A stretch of 34,841 bases of DNA, taken from Opitutus sp. (GTDB taxonomy: Bacteria > Verrucomicrobiota > Verrucomicrobiae > Opitutales > Opitutaceae). Under the pieces are notes generated by a model. The model worked only from the letters and a program-made list of their open reading frames with translations, was not told the DNA's origin and did no database searches. The position numbers and the translations under genes are program-made. The DNA lies in NCBI GenBank assembly GCA_009695065.1, contig SIBR01000039.1:1-34841 (forward strand). The letters are read 5' to 3'. Below are positions 1 to 11,990 of the stretch, piece by piece (positions within the stretch are counted from its first letter, which is position 1; every line of letters begins with the position of its first letter).

Positions 1-315
1 CCCGCTGTCCGTAGCGCGGCGGCCGCCCCAGCCTTCCGCTTTTCGGCAGCAAGGGCTTCACTACCGCCCACTCTTTCTGCGTTACACTGCTTGGATACGG
101 CTCTCTTTTCGCTTCCATCTATCAGCCTAAACATTCTCTCCTTCCAGGGAACAGACTTTTTCACAGCTTCTGAGGCTCGCGAGGTCGGCGGCCGCCCCGA
201 GCGGGAGCTGCGGGCGCCGCCAGATCATCTCCCAATCATCCCAGTTCATCGACAATTCCGTTTCATGGGTTCGGCGAAGCGTCGAGTTCCTGCGCGGTGG
301 GCGAGGGATCGGCCC
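1..315. other. No supportable gene at left edge
   Basis: This stretch lies downstream of the minus-strand HAD gene, which stops at 316. The open frames across it have no recognisable motif, and their composition does not resemble the neighbouring proteins. A gene running off the left edge on the minus strand from about position 80 cannot be excluded, because that frame stays open to base 1, but too little of it is visible to name. I saw no convincing promoter or terminator here. Confidence 0.4.
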
Positions 316-963
316 CTATTTTTCGAACCGGGTGCGGAGCGATGCGAGGGTGACCTCGGTGAGTGAGGTCACTTGCAGATCGGCGTGAGTGAAGTCGTGA
401 TGTGCCGTCGAGGAGTTCGGCGCGGCGACCACCCACACATTGGCGCGTTTCGCCGCGAGCGAGCCGGTATGCGAGTCCTCGAACGCGATCGCCTCGTGGC
501 CCCGCAGGCTAAAGCGATTGAGCACCAGCCGGTAGAGATCCGGTTCGGGCTTGGGCGACGGCGCGTCTTCGCGGCAGGCGAGAAACTCGAAGCGCTCGAG
601 CAATCCGACGCGCGTGAGATGGCTCTCCACCCACACATGCCCGGAATTGGAGGCGAGGCCGATCCGCACGCCGCTGGCCTGGGCGGCGTCGAGCAGGGAG
701 ACGATGCCCGGCAGCACCGGTTGCCGCTGGAGCCGGGCATCATTTCGGGTGCGACGGTCGAGTTCCAGGGCGGCGCGGTCGGCGTGCGGGCTGAAGCCGT
801 GCCAGGGGTCGAATGCATAGTCGGCGTGGCCGACGTTGCGGAGAAACAGTGCACGGTCGAAGGGCACGCTATGAGTGGCGTGCACGTCGGCGTAGGAATC
901 GATGAGCGGGGTCTCGGTGTCGACGATCAGGCCGTCGAAGTCGAAGATAAGGGCGCGGATCAT
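316..963 (-). CDS. HAD-superfamily hydrolase, beta-phosphoglucomutase-like
   Basis: This is a cytoplasmic phosphatase or phosphomutase of the haloacid dehalogenase superfamily, 215 residues, the usual size for the beta-phosphoglucomutase/phosphoglycolate phosphatase branch. All four HAD motifs are visible. Motif I is FDFDGLIVDTE, with nucleophile Asp8 and acid/base Asp10. Motif II is the LASNSG segment near residues 103-108, motif III is Lys138 in PKPEPD, and motif IV is Glu162-Asp163 in FEDSHTG. The residues between motifs I and II form a helical cap (type C1). The ATG at 963 begins directly at the DFDG strand. The reading frame stays open far upstream, but that extension overlaps the phosphoesterase gene and carries no domain. 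The gene lies 131 bases downstream of the phosphoesterase on the same strand, so the two may be co-transcribed. The substrate cannot be told from sequence; phosphorylated sugars are the usual targets. Confidence 0.9.
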   Translation of the reverse strand: MIRALIFDFDGLIVDTETPLIDSYADVHATHSVPFDRALFLRNVGHADYAFDPWHGFSPHADRAALELDRRTRNDARLQRQPVLPGIVSLLDAAQASGVRIGLASNSGHVWVESHLTRVGLLERFEFLACREDAPSPKPEPDLYRLVLNRFSLRGHEAIAFEDSHTGSLAAKRANVWVVAAPNSSTAHHDFTHADLQVTSLTEVTLASLRTRFEK

Positions 964-1094
964 GCGTGGGAAATGGAGGCCAAAAGCATTGGGCATCGGA
1001 TGGCCGAAACCAAGATTCTTTGGGCCTGAATTCGGCGGCGAGAACTGCCGCGACTCCGCTGGTCGATGGCGAAAATGATCCCCGGTCGTTCGAA

Positions 1095-4202
<3,108 letters not shown>

Positions 4203-4221
4203 GGGCGCTCGCCTTGCTCCT

Positions 4222-4234
4222 CGTTCTTAGAACG
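4222..4234. repeat. Short palindrome in tgt-amidohydrolase spacer
   Basis: CGTTCT, one base, AGAACG: a six-base inverted repeat in the 109-base spacer before the amidohydrolase gene. It could be an operator half-site pair or a chance palindrome. It lacks the N4 spacing of a TGTTC/GAACA LexA-type box, and no promoter elements beside it are convincing. Confidence 0.2.
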
Positions 4235-4311
4235 GGGCCCACCCAGTTCGCCCTGGATTGAAAGTCCACAATTGCTTCCCGGGTCGGATGACACCTATTC
4301 CGTAATCCACC

Positions 4312-5598
4312 ATGCGATACCCCTCCCCGTTTTTCGTGGTGGTGCTGGCCTTTGCCTGCGTTCCACTCGTCCCGGCCCGCACCCTCCTTCACGTCGGCAC
4401 CCTGATCGACGGCCGCGCCGATGTGCCGAAGAAAGCAATGACCGTCATCGTCGACGGCGCGCGGATTGTCGCGGTCGAGCCTGGCTACGCGGCCCCCGCC
4501 GCCGGCGACAGGGTCGTCGATCTCAAATCCGCCACGGTCACGCCCGGCTGGATCGACTGTCACGTCCACCTCGATCAACAGTACTCCGCCACGTCCGTCC
4601 TCGAAGACTTCCAGCTCAATCCCGGGGATTGGGCGCTCAACGGCGCGTTCTACGCGAAAAAGACGCTCCTCGCCGGTTTCACCACCGTCCGGAATCTCGG
4701 CGACCACGCGAACTCCACGCTCGCTCTCAGCCGTGCCGTCAACCTTGGGCTGGTCGACGGCCCGCGCATTTACTCCTCCGGAAAATCCATCGCCACGACC
4801 GGCGGCCACGCCGACCCCACCAACGGTCGCGCGCGCGAACTCCAGGGCGATCCCGGCCCGGTCGAGGGCGTGATCAACGGCCCCGACGAAGCCCGCAAGG
4901 CCGTTCGCCAGCGCTACAAGGACGGCGCCACTGTCATCAAGATCACCGCCACCGGTGGCGTGCTCAGTCAGGCGACCAGCGGCATGGCCCCGCAATTTAC
5001 ACCCGAGGAACTCAAGGCCCTGATCGATACCGCACACGACTACGGTCTCAAGGTCGCCGCGCACGCCCACGGCACCGAGGGCATGAAACGCGCCATCGAG
5101 GCGGGCATCGACTCCATCGAACACGGCACGTACATGACGGACGAGATCATCGCCCTCATGAAAAAGCATGGCACCTACTACGTGCCCACCGTGAGCGCGG
5201 GGAAATTCGTCGCCGAAAAAGCCAGGATCGACGGCTACTTCACCCCGGTCGTCCGTCCCAAGGCCGCCGCCATCGGCCCGCTCATCCAAGCCACCCTCCA
5301 GCGGGCCTACGCTGGCGGCGTGAAGATCGCCTTCGGCACCGACCAAGGTGTCGCCCCGCACGGTGACAACGCCCTCGAATTCGTTTTCATGGTCGAGGCG
5401 GGCATGTCCCCTCTCGCTGCGATCAAGGCCGCGACGCTCGAGGCCGCTATTCTCGTTGGGGCCGAAAAAGACCTTGGCACGATTGAGCCGGGCAAATTCG
5501 CGGATCTCGTCGGCGTGCCCGGGGATCTCCTCGCCGACATCAGCCTTGCCTCGAAAGTCAGCTTCGTGATGAAGGGCGGCGTAGTCTTCAAACAATAG
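4312..5598 (+). CDS. Exported metal-dependent amidohydrolase
   Basis: This 428-residue amidohydrolase-superfamily enzyme is of the imidazolonepropionase/Xaa-Pro dipeptidase-like branch that hydrolyses amide or peptide bonds. A Sec signal peptide occupies about residues 1-22 (MRYPSPFF, hydrophobic core, VPA). Active-site elements appear in order: His84 and His86 in DCHVHLD, the likely carboxylated bridging Lys210 in VIKITATGG, His251 in AHAHG, His271 in IEHGT, and the catalytic Asp in FGTDQG. The beta-sandwich formed by both termini is also visible (VGTLIDGRA near the start; [12 protein letters not shown] near the end). This indicates a binuclear metal site and a periplasmic location. The closest functional analogues are bacterial carboxypeptidases acting on N-blocked or dipeptide substrates, but the substrate cannot be read from the sequence. 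The gene stands alone, with a 181-base spacer before the next gene. No Shine-Dalgarno sequence precedes the ATG. Confidence 0.88.
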   Translation: MRYPSPFFVVVLAFACVPLVPARTLLHVGTLIDGRADVPKKAMTVIVDGARIVAVEPGYAAPAAGDRVVDLKSATVTPGWIDCHVHLDQQYSATSVLEDFQLNPGDWALNGAFYAKKTLLAGFTTVRNLGDHANSTLALSRAVNLGLVDGPRIYSSGKSIATTGGHADPTNGRARELQGDPGPVEGVINGPDEARKAVRQRYKDGATVIKITATGGVLSQATSGMAPQFTPEELKALIDTAHDYGLKVAAHAHGTEGMKRAIEAGIDSIEHGTYMTDEIIALMKKHGTYYVPTVSAGKFVAEKARIDGYFTPVVRPKAAAIGPLIQATLQRAYAGGVKIAFGTDQGVAPHGDNALEFVFMVEAGMSPLAAIKAATLEAAILVGAEKDLGTIEPGKFADLVGVPGDLLADISLASKVSFVMKGGVVFKQ

Positions 5599-5779
5599 GC
5601 TGGTCCTTGGACCTGCGTCTTTCGCCCGGGTGCTGCTCTGGAGCCGGGCCGTGGTGGCGCCCGACGCGCGTTGACATCCTGAGGAGGTGTTCGACAACCC
5701 TTGGAGCTCCCGTCAACGCTGCGGATTCGAATCTGCCCCGATTGGCGCGCTGCCGGTGCCCACTCCGTTTTTCCCCAAT

Positions 5780-7897
5780 ATGAACGATCCTACCTCTACC
5801 CCGACCCCGAAGCTCTCCCGTCGCGCGTTGCTGCAAAAGACCGGTCTGGGCCTGATCGGTGCCTCGCTCGTTGGGGCGCCTTCCGCCTCGGCCGCCAGCG
5901 CCCCCAAGGGCAAGGGGAAGGCCGCCGCGGGGCCCACGGGCCCGCTTGTGCCGCTCAACCGTTTCGGCCGTTCGGTGCAGGAGTATTACGTCGCCCGGGT
6001 CCGCGAGGTGGAACGCAGCGCGAAGGACCGGCGCGCGAGGATCCGCTCGAAGGCCGACGCGGAGGCCTACGTGACCGAGGTGCGCGGCAAGATTCAGTCC
6101 ATTTTCGGACCCTGGCCGCAGAAGACGCCGTTGAATGCGCGCGTCACCAAGGTGACCGAGCGTGACGCCTATCGGATCGAGAACGTGATTTTCGAGAGCC
6201 GCCCCGGCTTTCCGGTGACCGCCAATCTCTACGTGCCGAAGGGGCGCGCGTTCCCGCTGCCCGGTGTCGTCGGCAGTTGCGGGCACTCCGTCAACGGCAA
6301 GGCCGGCGACACCTACCAGTCGTTCGCCCAGGGCCTCGCGCGCCAGGGCTACGTCGTGCTCATCTTCGATCCGATTGGGCAGGGCGAGCGGCTGCAGTAT
6401 GTCACTGCCGAGTTGAAGCCGCGCATGGGTGTCGGCGTGGGCGAGCATTTGCACGGCGGCAACCAGCAGTTCCTGGTGGGCGAGTTTTTCGGGGCCTGGC
6501 GCGCGTGGGACGGCATCCGCGCGCTCGACTACTTGTTGACGCGGTCGGAGGTGGACCCGCGGCACGTTGGCGTCACCGGTAATTCCGGCGGCGGCACGAT
6601 GACGACCTGGCTCTGCGGCGTGGAGCAGCGGTGGACGATGGCCGCGCCCAGCTGTTTCATGACGACGTTCCGCCGCAATCTGGAGAACGAGTTGCCGGCC
6701 GACACCGAGCAGTGTCCGCCGCGCGTGCTCGCGCTGGGACTCGACCACGCGGACTTCGTCGCGGCGCTGGCGCCGAAACCGGTGATCATGCTCGACCAGG
6801 AGAAGGACTATTTCGACGTGCGCGGGCTCGAGGAGAACCTGGCGAAGTTGCGGCCCATCTACCGGCTGCTCGGGGCGGAGCAGGCGATCGAGTTGTTCAT
6901 CGGTCCCGACTATCACGGCTTCTCGAAGCCGGTGCGCGAGGCGATGTACGGCAAGTTCAACCGGGTCACAAAAATTTCCAGCGGCCAGGCGGAGCCGGCG
7001 CTGGTGCTCGAAAAGGATGAGGTCCTCACGTGCACGACGCGCGGCCAGGTCGCCGAGGGAAAAGCGCGCACGATTTTTTCCCACACGCGCGAGACCTCCG
7101 AGGCGTTGCGGCGCCAGCGCGGGCAGGTCGGTGGCGCGGCGTTGCGTCAGGCGGTCGTGCAAACGCTCAAATTGCCCGCGCGCGAAGGCGCGCCGGACTA
7201 CCGGATCCTGCGGCCCGGCGGCGCGCGCGGTTATCCGAAGCGTTATGCGGGCACCTACGCGGTGGAGACCGAGCCCAACGCCTTCGCGCTGGTTTACCGG
7301 CTTAATGACAACCCGCTGATGTCGCGTCCGCCCCGTGGTCAGAAACGCGCGCTGCTTTACGTGTCACATCATTCCGCCGACGCCGAGCTGCGCGAAGAGC
7401 CGCTGGTGGCCGAATTGATTCGCGCCGAACCCGACACGGCGGTGTTCGCGTGCGATGTACGTGGTGTCGGCGAATCGCAACCGAACACCACGGACGCCGG
7501 GTTTCTGAACGCGTACGGTCCGGATTATCTCTATGCGATTTACGGGCTCATGCTCGACTACCCGTATCTCGGACAGAAAACGCACGATGTGCTGCGGGTG
7601 ATCGACTGGCTGAAGTCCTGCGGCCACACCGAAGTTCATCTGGTCGGCAAAGGGTGGGGCGCGCTCCCCGCGACCTTTGCCGGGCTGCTTTCGTCCGAGG
7701 TGACCCAGATCACGCTCAAGCACGCGCTCACCAGCTACAGCGATATCGCCGAAACCGAGGACTACGACTGGCCGCTGTCGGCGTTGTTGCCCGGCGTGTT
7801 GCGCACCTTCGACCTGCCGGATTGTTATCGCGCGCTGGAAGCCAAGCAGCTTCGCCAGATCGCACCGTGGGGTGCCGCCGACGGGCGCAAGGCCTGA
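5780..7897 (+). CDS. Tat-exported double alpha/beta-hydrolase, acetyl xylan esterase-like (copy 1)
   Basis: This 705-residue exported protein has two alpha/beta-hydrolase-like halves. The N-terminus carries SRRALLQKTGLG and a hydrophobic stretch ending in ASA, a twin-arginine signal. The first half (about 100-400) resembles acetyl xylan esterase/Abhydrolase_7 proteins and keeps a full triad: Ser269 in GNSGGG, Asp343 in EKDYFD and His379 in DYHGFS. The second half (about 480-700) repeats the core (LLYVSHHSADAE, FACDVRGVGES), but its nucleophile elbow reads GKGWG at 623-627, so the serine is replaced by Gly625. That half is probably structural or substrate-binding. The ATG at 5780 is chosen because it places the RR motif near the N-terminus. 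A close paralogue starts at 9768 and a more distant one at 11991. The natural ester substrate is unknown; acylated polysaccharides are plausible. Confidence 0.85.
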   Translation: MNDPTSTPTPKLSRRALLQKTGLGLIGASLVGAPSASAASAPKGKGKAAAGPTGPLVPLNRFGRSVQEYYVARVREVERSAKDRRARIRSKADAEAYVTEVRGKIQSIFGPWPQKTPLNARVTKVTERDAYRIENVIFESRPGFPVTANLYVPKGRAFPLPGVVGSCGHSVNGKAGDTYQSFAQGLARQGYVVLIFDPIGQGERLQYVTAELKPRMGVGVGEHLHGGNQQFLVGEFFGAWRAWDGIRALDYLLTRSEVDPRHVGVTGNSGGGTMTTWLCGVEQRWTMAAPSCFMTTFRRNLENELPADTEQCPPRVLALGLDHADFVAALAPKPVIMLDQEKDYFDVRGLEENLAKLRPIYRLLGAEQAIELFIGPDYHGFSKPVREAMYGKFNRVTKISSGQAEPALVLEKDEVLTCTTRGQVAEGKARTIFSHTRETSEALRRQRGQVGGAALRQAVVQTLKLPAREGAPDYRILRPGGARGYPKRYAGTYAVETEPNAFALVYRLNDNPLMSRPPRGQKRALLYVSHHSADAELREEPLVAELIRAEPDTAVFACDVRGVGESQPNTTDAGFLNAYGPDYLYAIYGLMLDYPYLGQKTHDVLRVIDWLKSCGHTEVHLVGKGWGALPATFAGLLSSEVTQITLKHALTSYSDIAETEDYDWPLSALLPGVLRTFDLPDCYRALEAKQLRQIAPWGAADGRKA

Positions 7898-7953
7898 AGC
7901 CCCGTGTAAACGGTCGCTGCCTTTCGCGCTGCGTTGCCGCCCGTCAGTGGCAA

Positions 7954-7983
7954 CGGTCGCGCCGACCGACTTTGTCTTTTTCC
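7954..7983 (+). terminator. Probable rho-independent terminator after hydrolase copy 1
   Basis: CGGTCG, loop CGC, CGACCG at 7954-7968 is followed by a T-rich run (ACTTTGTCTTTTT) to about 7981. The stem is short but perfect. Its T-run ends only a few bases before the ATG of the acetyltransferase gene, so the structure would lie in that gene's leader if transcription reads through. Confidence 0.5.
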
Positions 7984-7986
7984 GGC

Positions 7987-8733
7987 ATGATGCCCGCTCA
8001 CGACAATCTGCAGAATCAACCCGTGGGCGTTGCGCTGCCGGACTGGCGCCCGCTGGTCCGGCTGTCGCGTGACGCGATGGTCGGGCGCTTTTGCCGCCTC
8101 GAGCCGCTCGACCCCGGGCGGCACGCCGGCGATCTCCACGCGGCCAACGTGGCCGACACCGAAGGTCGCATGTGGACTTACCTGCCGTACGGGCCCTTCG
8201 AGGATCTCGCCGCTTATCGTGGCTGCATGGAGGCGAAGTGGCTCGGCGACGATCCGCTGTTCTTTGCCATCGTGGACGCCGGCAGTGGCCGCGCCGTCGG
8301 CGTGGCCAGTTACCTGCGGATCGATCCGGCGAACGGCGCCATCGAGGTCGGTCACCTGGGCTATTCCCCGGGGTTGCAACGCACTCCGGCCGCCACCGAG
8401 GCGATGGCGCTGATGATGGCGCGGGTGTTTGCTCTGGGTTACCGCCGTTATGAATGGAAGTGCGACGCATTGAACGCGCCCTCCCGCGCGGCGGCCTTGC
8501 GGCTGGGGTTCACCTTCGAAGGCATTTTCCGCCAGGCGACGGTGGTGAAGGGCCGCAACCGCGACACCGCGTGGTATTCAATCCTCGATTCGGAATGGCC
8601 GGCGCGGCGAGCGGCTTTCGAGCGCTGGCTGGCGCCGGAGAATTTCGACGCCGCCGGCCGGCAACGGCAGCGGCTCGCGGATCTCACGCGCACATCAGAA
8701 AATCCCAGCCCTCGACGTAACCACGGGCAGTGA
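7987..8733 (+). CDS. GNAT-family N-acetyltransferase, RimJ/RimL-like
   Basis: This 248-residue cytoplasmic acetyltransferase is of the Acetyltransf_3 (RimJ/RimL) type, which moves acetyl from acetyl-CoA to an amine, often a protein N-terminus or small molecule. The family pattern is clear: GRFCRLEPLDP near the start, FFAIVDAGSGRAVGVASY for the central strands, EVGHLGYSPGLQRTPAATEAM for the CoA-binding turn region, and NAPSRAAALRLGFTFEG followed by DTAWYSIL near the C-terminus. That is the usual end of the fold; the last 45 residues are an Arg-rich extension. Two adjacent ATG codons (7987 and 7990) could start it. The 3' end overlaps the convergent glycosyltransferase gene by 50 bases. The substrate is unknown. 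It interrupts the run of exported hydrolases and has no obvious functional link to them. Confidence 0.88.
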   Translation: MMPAHDNLQNQPVGVALPDWRPLVRLSRDAMVGRFCRLEPLDPGRHAGDLHAANVADTEGRMWTYLPYGPFEDLAAYRGCMEAKWLGDDPLFFAIVDAGSGRAVGVASYLRIDPANGAIEVGHLGYSPGLQRTPAATEAMALMMARVFALGYRRYEWKCDALNAPSRAAALRLGFTFEGIFRQATVVKGRNRDTAWYSILDSEWPARRAAFERWLAPENFDAAGRQRQRLADLTRTSENPSPRRNHGQ

Positions 8734-9700
8734 GTTGGCCTCGATTGTAGTCCCGCGCACCGCGAGTCGTGACGTAGCTCAGCACGAAAATGTTTCCGGG
8801 CGGGGGCAGGGCCCCCTCCGCCAGCACTGGCACGCCCGTGCCGCCCAGTCCGCGCCCCGTCTTCTTCGCGTCGACGTCGATATAGCCGGCGATTCGCACG
8901 CCGTGGCCGGCCAGGTGCGCGGCGCGTTTCCGGGTGTGCCGGCCCGCGCCCCAGACAAAAATCTCCCGCTCGCCGGCCACGCGGGCCAACTCGCGCGCAA
9001 TCCACTTTGCCTTCACTCGGAAGAATGCGTCCGGCGCATACCGCGGATCGGTGCGCGAAATCCGGTTCGGCCCGTCGTGCCACGTGAGCAGCGGTGCGGG
9101 CACCTTCGCGATCCGCACGCCCGCATCGAGCCATCGCAGCCACAACTCGTAGTCCTCCGGAAAATTTCCGGCGCGAAAAGCTCCGTGCCGCTCCACCAGC
9201 TCGCGCCGGAACAGCACGCTCGGATTTGCCACCGGTGATTCCACAAAGCGATTCAGCGCGATCTCCTCCGGAGTCACCAGCGAGTTCAACCAATCCACGT
9301 GCAGGGCGTAACCCGCCCGCGCCGCGCGATCTCCGCCGAACTCCACCAATGAACTTACGACCCCGAGCGTCGCGTCAGCATCGAGCAGCGCCACCTGCCG
9401 GGCCAGCCGCTCGGGATGCGCGACATCATCCGCATCCATCCGCGCAATCAATTCACTGCGCGTGCCTGCCAGTCCCGCATTGGCCGCGGCCGCCACGCCC
9501 GCATGGTCCTGCGTCACGATCCGCACCCGCGCATCGTCCCGGGCGAGTGGTTCGAGGATTTCCCTCGTTCCATCCGTCGAACCGTCATCCACGGCGACGA
9601 GTTCCCAGTCGGACCAAGTCTGCGCGCGAATGCTCTCCACGGCACGCGCCACGGTGGCGGCGGCATTGAACACCGGTAGTACGACGGAAACGCGCGGCAT
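8684..9700 (-). CDS. GT2-family glycosyltransferase with C-terminal nucleotide-binding-like domain
   Basis: This 338-residue glycosyltransferase of family 2 (GT-A fold) transfers a sugar from a nucleotide donor, probably to a glycan under assembly at the inner face of the membrane. The donor site is visible as VAVDDGSTDGT (37-45) and the metal-binding RMDADD (about 88-92); EDYELWLRWL is the acceptor/base region. After about residue 235 there is an extra segment containing FVWGAGRHTRKRAAHL and a following GYIDVD, which resembles a Rossmann-like nucleotide-binding fold sometimes attached to GT2 enzymes. The ATG at 9700 starts exactly at PRVSVVLPVFN; a GTG at 9727 would add nine residues without family support. 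It is divergent from hydrolase copy 2 across 67 bases and overlaps the 3' end of the acetyltransferase gene. The sugar and acceptor are unknown. Confidence 0.9.
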   Translation of the reverse strand: MPRVSVVLPVFNAAATVARAVESIRAQTWSDWELVAVDDGSTDGTREILEPLARDDARVRIVTQDHAGVAAAANAGLAGTRSELIARMDADDVAHPERLARQVALLDADATLGVVSSLVEFGGDRAARAGYALHVDWLNSLVTPEEIALNRFVESPVANPSVLFRRELVERHGAFRAGNFPEDYELWLRWLDAGVRIAKVPAPLLTWHDGPNRISRTDPRYAPDAFFRVKAKWIARELARVAGEREIFVWGAGRHTRKRAAHLAGHGVRIAGYIDVDAKKTGRGLGGTGVPVLAEGALPPPGNIFVLSYVTTRGARDYNRGQLTARGYVEGWDFLMCA

Positions 9701-9767
9701 GGTTTCACGAGCATTCGGGTTGAACACGAATGGACAAGCCAGCGCAGGAACCCTTCACTCGGTTTAC

Positions 9768-11882
9768 ATGAATCAAGCTGAACCCCGCCCCACTTCTGCT
9801 CTCACGCGACGCCACCTGCTCCAACAGGCCGGCCTCGGCCTTCTCGGCGCCTCGGGACTGCAATTGACGGGATCGACGGTGCTGGCGGCGGCCGCGCCCG
9901 CCAAGCAACCGCCGGGATCGCCGGCCGAATTGAAGCCGCTGCAGCGCTTCCCGCGGATGATGCAGGATTATTTCGGCCCGCGGATGGTGAGTCGGGAGAA
10001 GGCCGCGGATGCGTTGATCGCCCGGATCAGCACAGGCGCGGCCGCGGAAAAATATGTGCGCGAAACCACCGAGAAAGTGCGGCGGTGCTTCGGGCCTTTG
10101 CCGGAAAAGACGCCGCTCAACCCGCGCGTGACCGGCGTGGTCGAGCGCGACACCTACACGATCGAAAACGTCATCTTCGAAAGCCGGCCGAACTTTCCCG
10201 TCACGGGCAACCTGTACCTCCCGAAAAATCGCCGGGGCCCGACCCCGGCCGTCGTCGGGGTGTGCGGCCACTCGCAAAACGGCAAGGCGGGTGACACCTA
10301 CCAGTCGTTCGCCCAGGGACTCGCGCGGCTGGGTTACATCGTGCTCATCATCGATCCGATCGGGCAGGGTGAGCGATATCAGTACGTCGATGCGGCCCTG
10401 CGGCCGGTGCAGCTCGGGAATGTTCGCGAACACCTCTACGTGGGCAACCAGCAGTTCCTCGTGGGCGAATTCTTCGGGACCTGGCAGGCGTGGGATGGCA
10501 TTCGCGCGCTCGACTACCTGCTGACGCGGCCGGAGGTGGACGGAAAACGGATCATGGCGACGGGAAATTCCGGCGGTGGCACGATCACGTCGTGGTTGTG
10601 CGCGTTGGAGCCGAGGTTCGTGGCCGCCGCGCCGAGCTGTTTCATCAACACGCTGCGGCGAATGTTCGAGAGCGAACAACCGGCCGACACTGAGCAATGC
10701 CCGCCGCATACCCTGGCGCTCGGGCTCGATCACGCCGATTTTCTGGTTCCTTTCATTCCGCGGCACCTGCTGCTGCTCGGACAGGAAAAGGATCTTTTCG
10801 ACGCGCGCGGGCTCGAAGTATCCCACGGCCGGCTGCAGCACCTCTACACATTGCTCGGGGTTAAGGATCACGAGGCGCTGTTCATCGGGCCCGATTATCA
10901 CGGCTACTCCCGCAAGAACCGCGAGGCGATGTACGGCTGGTTCAACAAACTCACCGGGGTCGCGGGCACGAACGTGGAACCCGCCCTGAAGATCGAGAAG
11001 GATGAAACGCTGTGGTGCACGCCGAAGGGACAGGTGGCGCCGCTGCAGCCGGCCACGGTGCTGTCGTTCACCCGCGAGGCGTCGCAGAAACTGCGCGCGC
11101 AGCGGCCGGCGCTGGCGGGCGAGGCGCTGAAGCGTGCCGTGAGCGCGGCGCTGTACCTGCTACCGCGCGTCAGTGAGGTGCCCGATTACCGGATCCTCCC
11201 GGCGGTGCCGGCCCGGCGTTACCCTAAACGCTTCGCCGCGAACTACGCGGTCGAAACCGAGCCGGGCATCCTGGCCCTGGTTTACCGGCTCGGCGATCAG
11301 TCCCTGTCGTATCGCGTCCCGCGGGGACCGAAACGCGCGATCCTTTACGTTTCGCACCGTTCGGCCGACGCCGAGCTCCGGGACGAGCCGCTGATTCGCG
11401 AGGTGATGGCGGCGGATCCGGCGGCGGCGGTGTTCGCCTGCGACGTCCGCGGCATCGGCGAATCGGAGCCGAACACGACGAGCAAGGAATCCACCGATCC
11501 CTACGGCAGCGACTATTTTTACGCGATCTATGGCATCATGTTCGATCAGCCTTATCCGGGACAGCGGACGTTCGATCTCCTCCGTTTGTGCGACTGGCTC
11601 AAGGCGCACGGCCACGAGGAGATTCATCTGGTCGCGAAAGGCTGGGGCACGATTCCGGCCACCTTCGCCGCGCTGTTCGAGGAACGAATCACGCGCGTGA
11701 CCCTCAAGCACGCGCTCTCCAGCTACGGCGATGTCGCCGAGGCGCAGGACTACGACTGGCCGCTTTCGTCGTTGGTCCCAAGCGCGTTGAAGACCTTCGA
11801 TCTGCCGGATTGCTATCGCGCGCTCGCGGCGAAGCAGCTGCGGCAGATCGAAACGCGTGGTGCCAGGAGCGCGGTGGGTTGA
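9768..11882 (+). CDS. Tat-exported double alpha/beta-hydrolase, acetyl xylan esterase-like (copy 2)
   Basis: This 704-residue close paralogue of the protein starting at 5780 is collinear over nearly its whole length. A twin-arginine signal (LTRRHLLQQAGLG) is followed by an Ala-rich cleavage region. The first hydrolase half keeps Ser268 in GNSGGG, Asp342 in EKDLFD and His378 in DYHGYS. Long blocks are identical to copy 1, for example KAGDTYQSFAQGLAR and GNQQFLVGEFFG. The second half again lacks the nucleophile, reading AKGWG where GxSxG would be expected. The shared loss shows it preceded the duplication. The ATG at 9768 gives the RR motif at residues 14-15; the open frame upstream runs antisense to the glycosyltransferase gene. 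Function is inferred as a periplasmic carbohydrate esterase or related serine hydrolase. Confidence 0.86.
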   Translation: MNQAEPRPTSALTRRHLLQQAGLGLLGASGLQLTGSTVLAAAAPAKQPPGSPAELKPLQRFPRMMQDYFGPRMVSREKAADALIARISTGAAAEKYVRETTEKVRRCFGPLPEKTPLNPRVTGVVERDTYTIENVIFESRPNFPVTGNLYLPKNRRGPTPAVVGVCGHSQNGKAGDTYQSFAQGLARLGYIVLIIDPIGQGERYQYVDAALRPVQLGNVREHLYVGNQQFLVGEFFGTWQAWDGIRALDYLLTRPEVDGKRIMATGNSGGGTITSWLCALEPRFVAAAPSCFINTLRRMFESEQPADTEQCPPHTLALGLDHADFLVPFIPRHLLLLGQEKDLFDARGLEVSHGRLQHLYTLLGVKDHEALFIGPDYHGYSRKNREAMYGWFNKLTGVAGTNVEPALKIEKDETLWCTPKGQVAPLQPATVLSFTREASQKLRAQRPALAGEALKRAVSAALYLLPRVSEVPDYRILPAVPARRYPKRFAANYAVETEPGILALVYRLGDQSLSYRVPRGPKRAILYVSHRSADAELRDEPLIREVMAADPAAAVFACDVRGIGESEPNTTSKESTDPYGSDYFYAIYGIMFDQPYPGQRTFDLLRLCDWLKAHGHEEIHLVAKGWGTIPATFAALFEERITRVTLKHALSSYGDVAEAQDYDWPLSSLVPSALKTFDLPDCYRALAAKQLRQIETRGARSAVG

Positions 11883-11907
11883 CACCCATGTTCAGGCTGC
11901 AGTGACT

Positions 11908-11960
11908 GGCGCAGCATCGGGCTGCGCCTTCCCCATTTGGCCGGCCGCGAGGAGGCCGGC
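11908..11960 (+). terminator. Two consecutive hairpins, probable terminator
   Basis: The first stem is GGCGCAGC (11908-11915), loop of five, GCTGCGCC (11921-11928), followed by TTCCCCATTT. The second is GCCGGCC (11940-11946), loop of seven, GGCCGGC (11954-11960), then TAACTT. Both are perfect stems within the 108-base spacer after hydrolase copy 2. They could terminate that transcript or be a dispersed intergenic palindromic repeat. Confidence 0.5.
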
Positions 11961-11990
11961 TAACTTCCCCAACCCCCAACATCACGTCTC

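Noticed and set aside
91..366. A 91-codon plus-strand open frame at the left edge
   Set aside because: No motif, partly overlaps the end of the HAD gene on the other strand, and no initiation signal.
4222..4234. CGTTCT-T-AGAACG as a LexA box
   Set aside because: Spacing and flanks do not match known LexA sites, and no SOS-type gene is adjacent.
5671..5701. TTGACA followed by GAGGAGGTG upstream of hydrolase copy 1
   Set aside because: No -10 element at a suitable distance from TTGACA, and no sensible start codon follows the purine run; the Tat signal requires the ATG at 5780.
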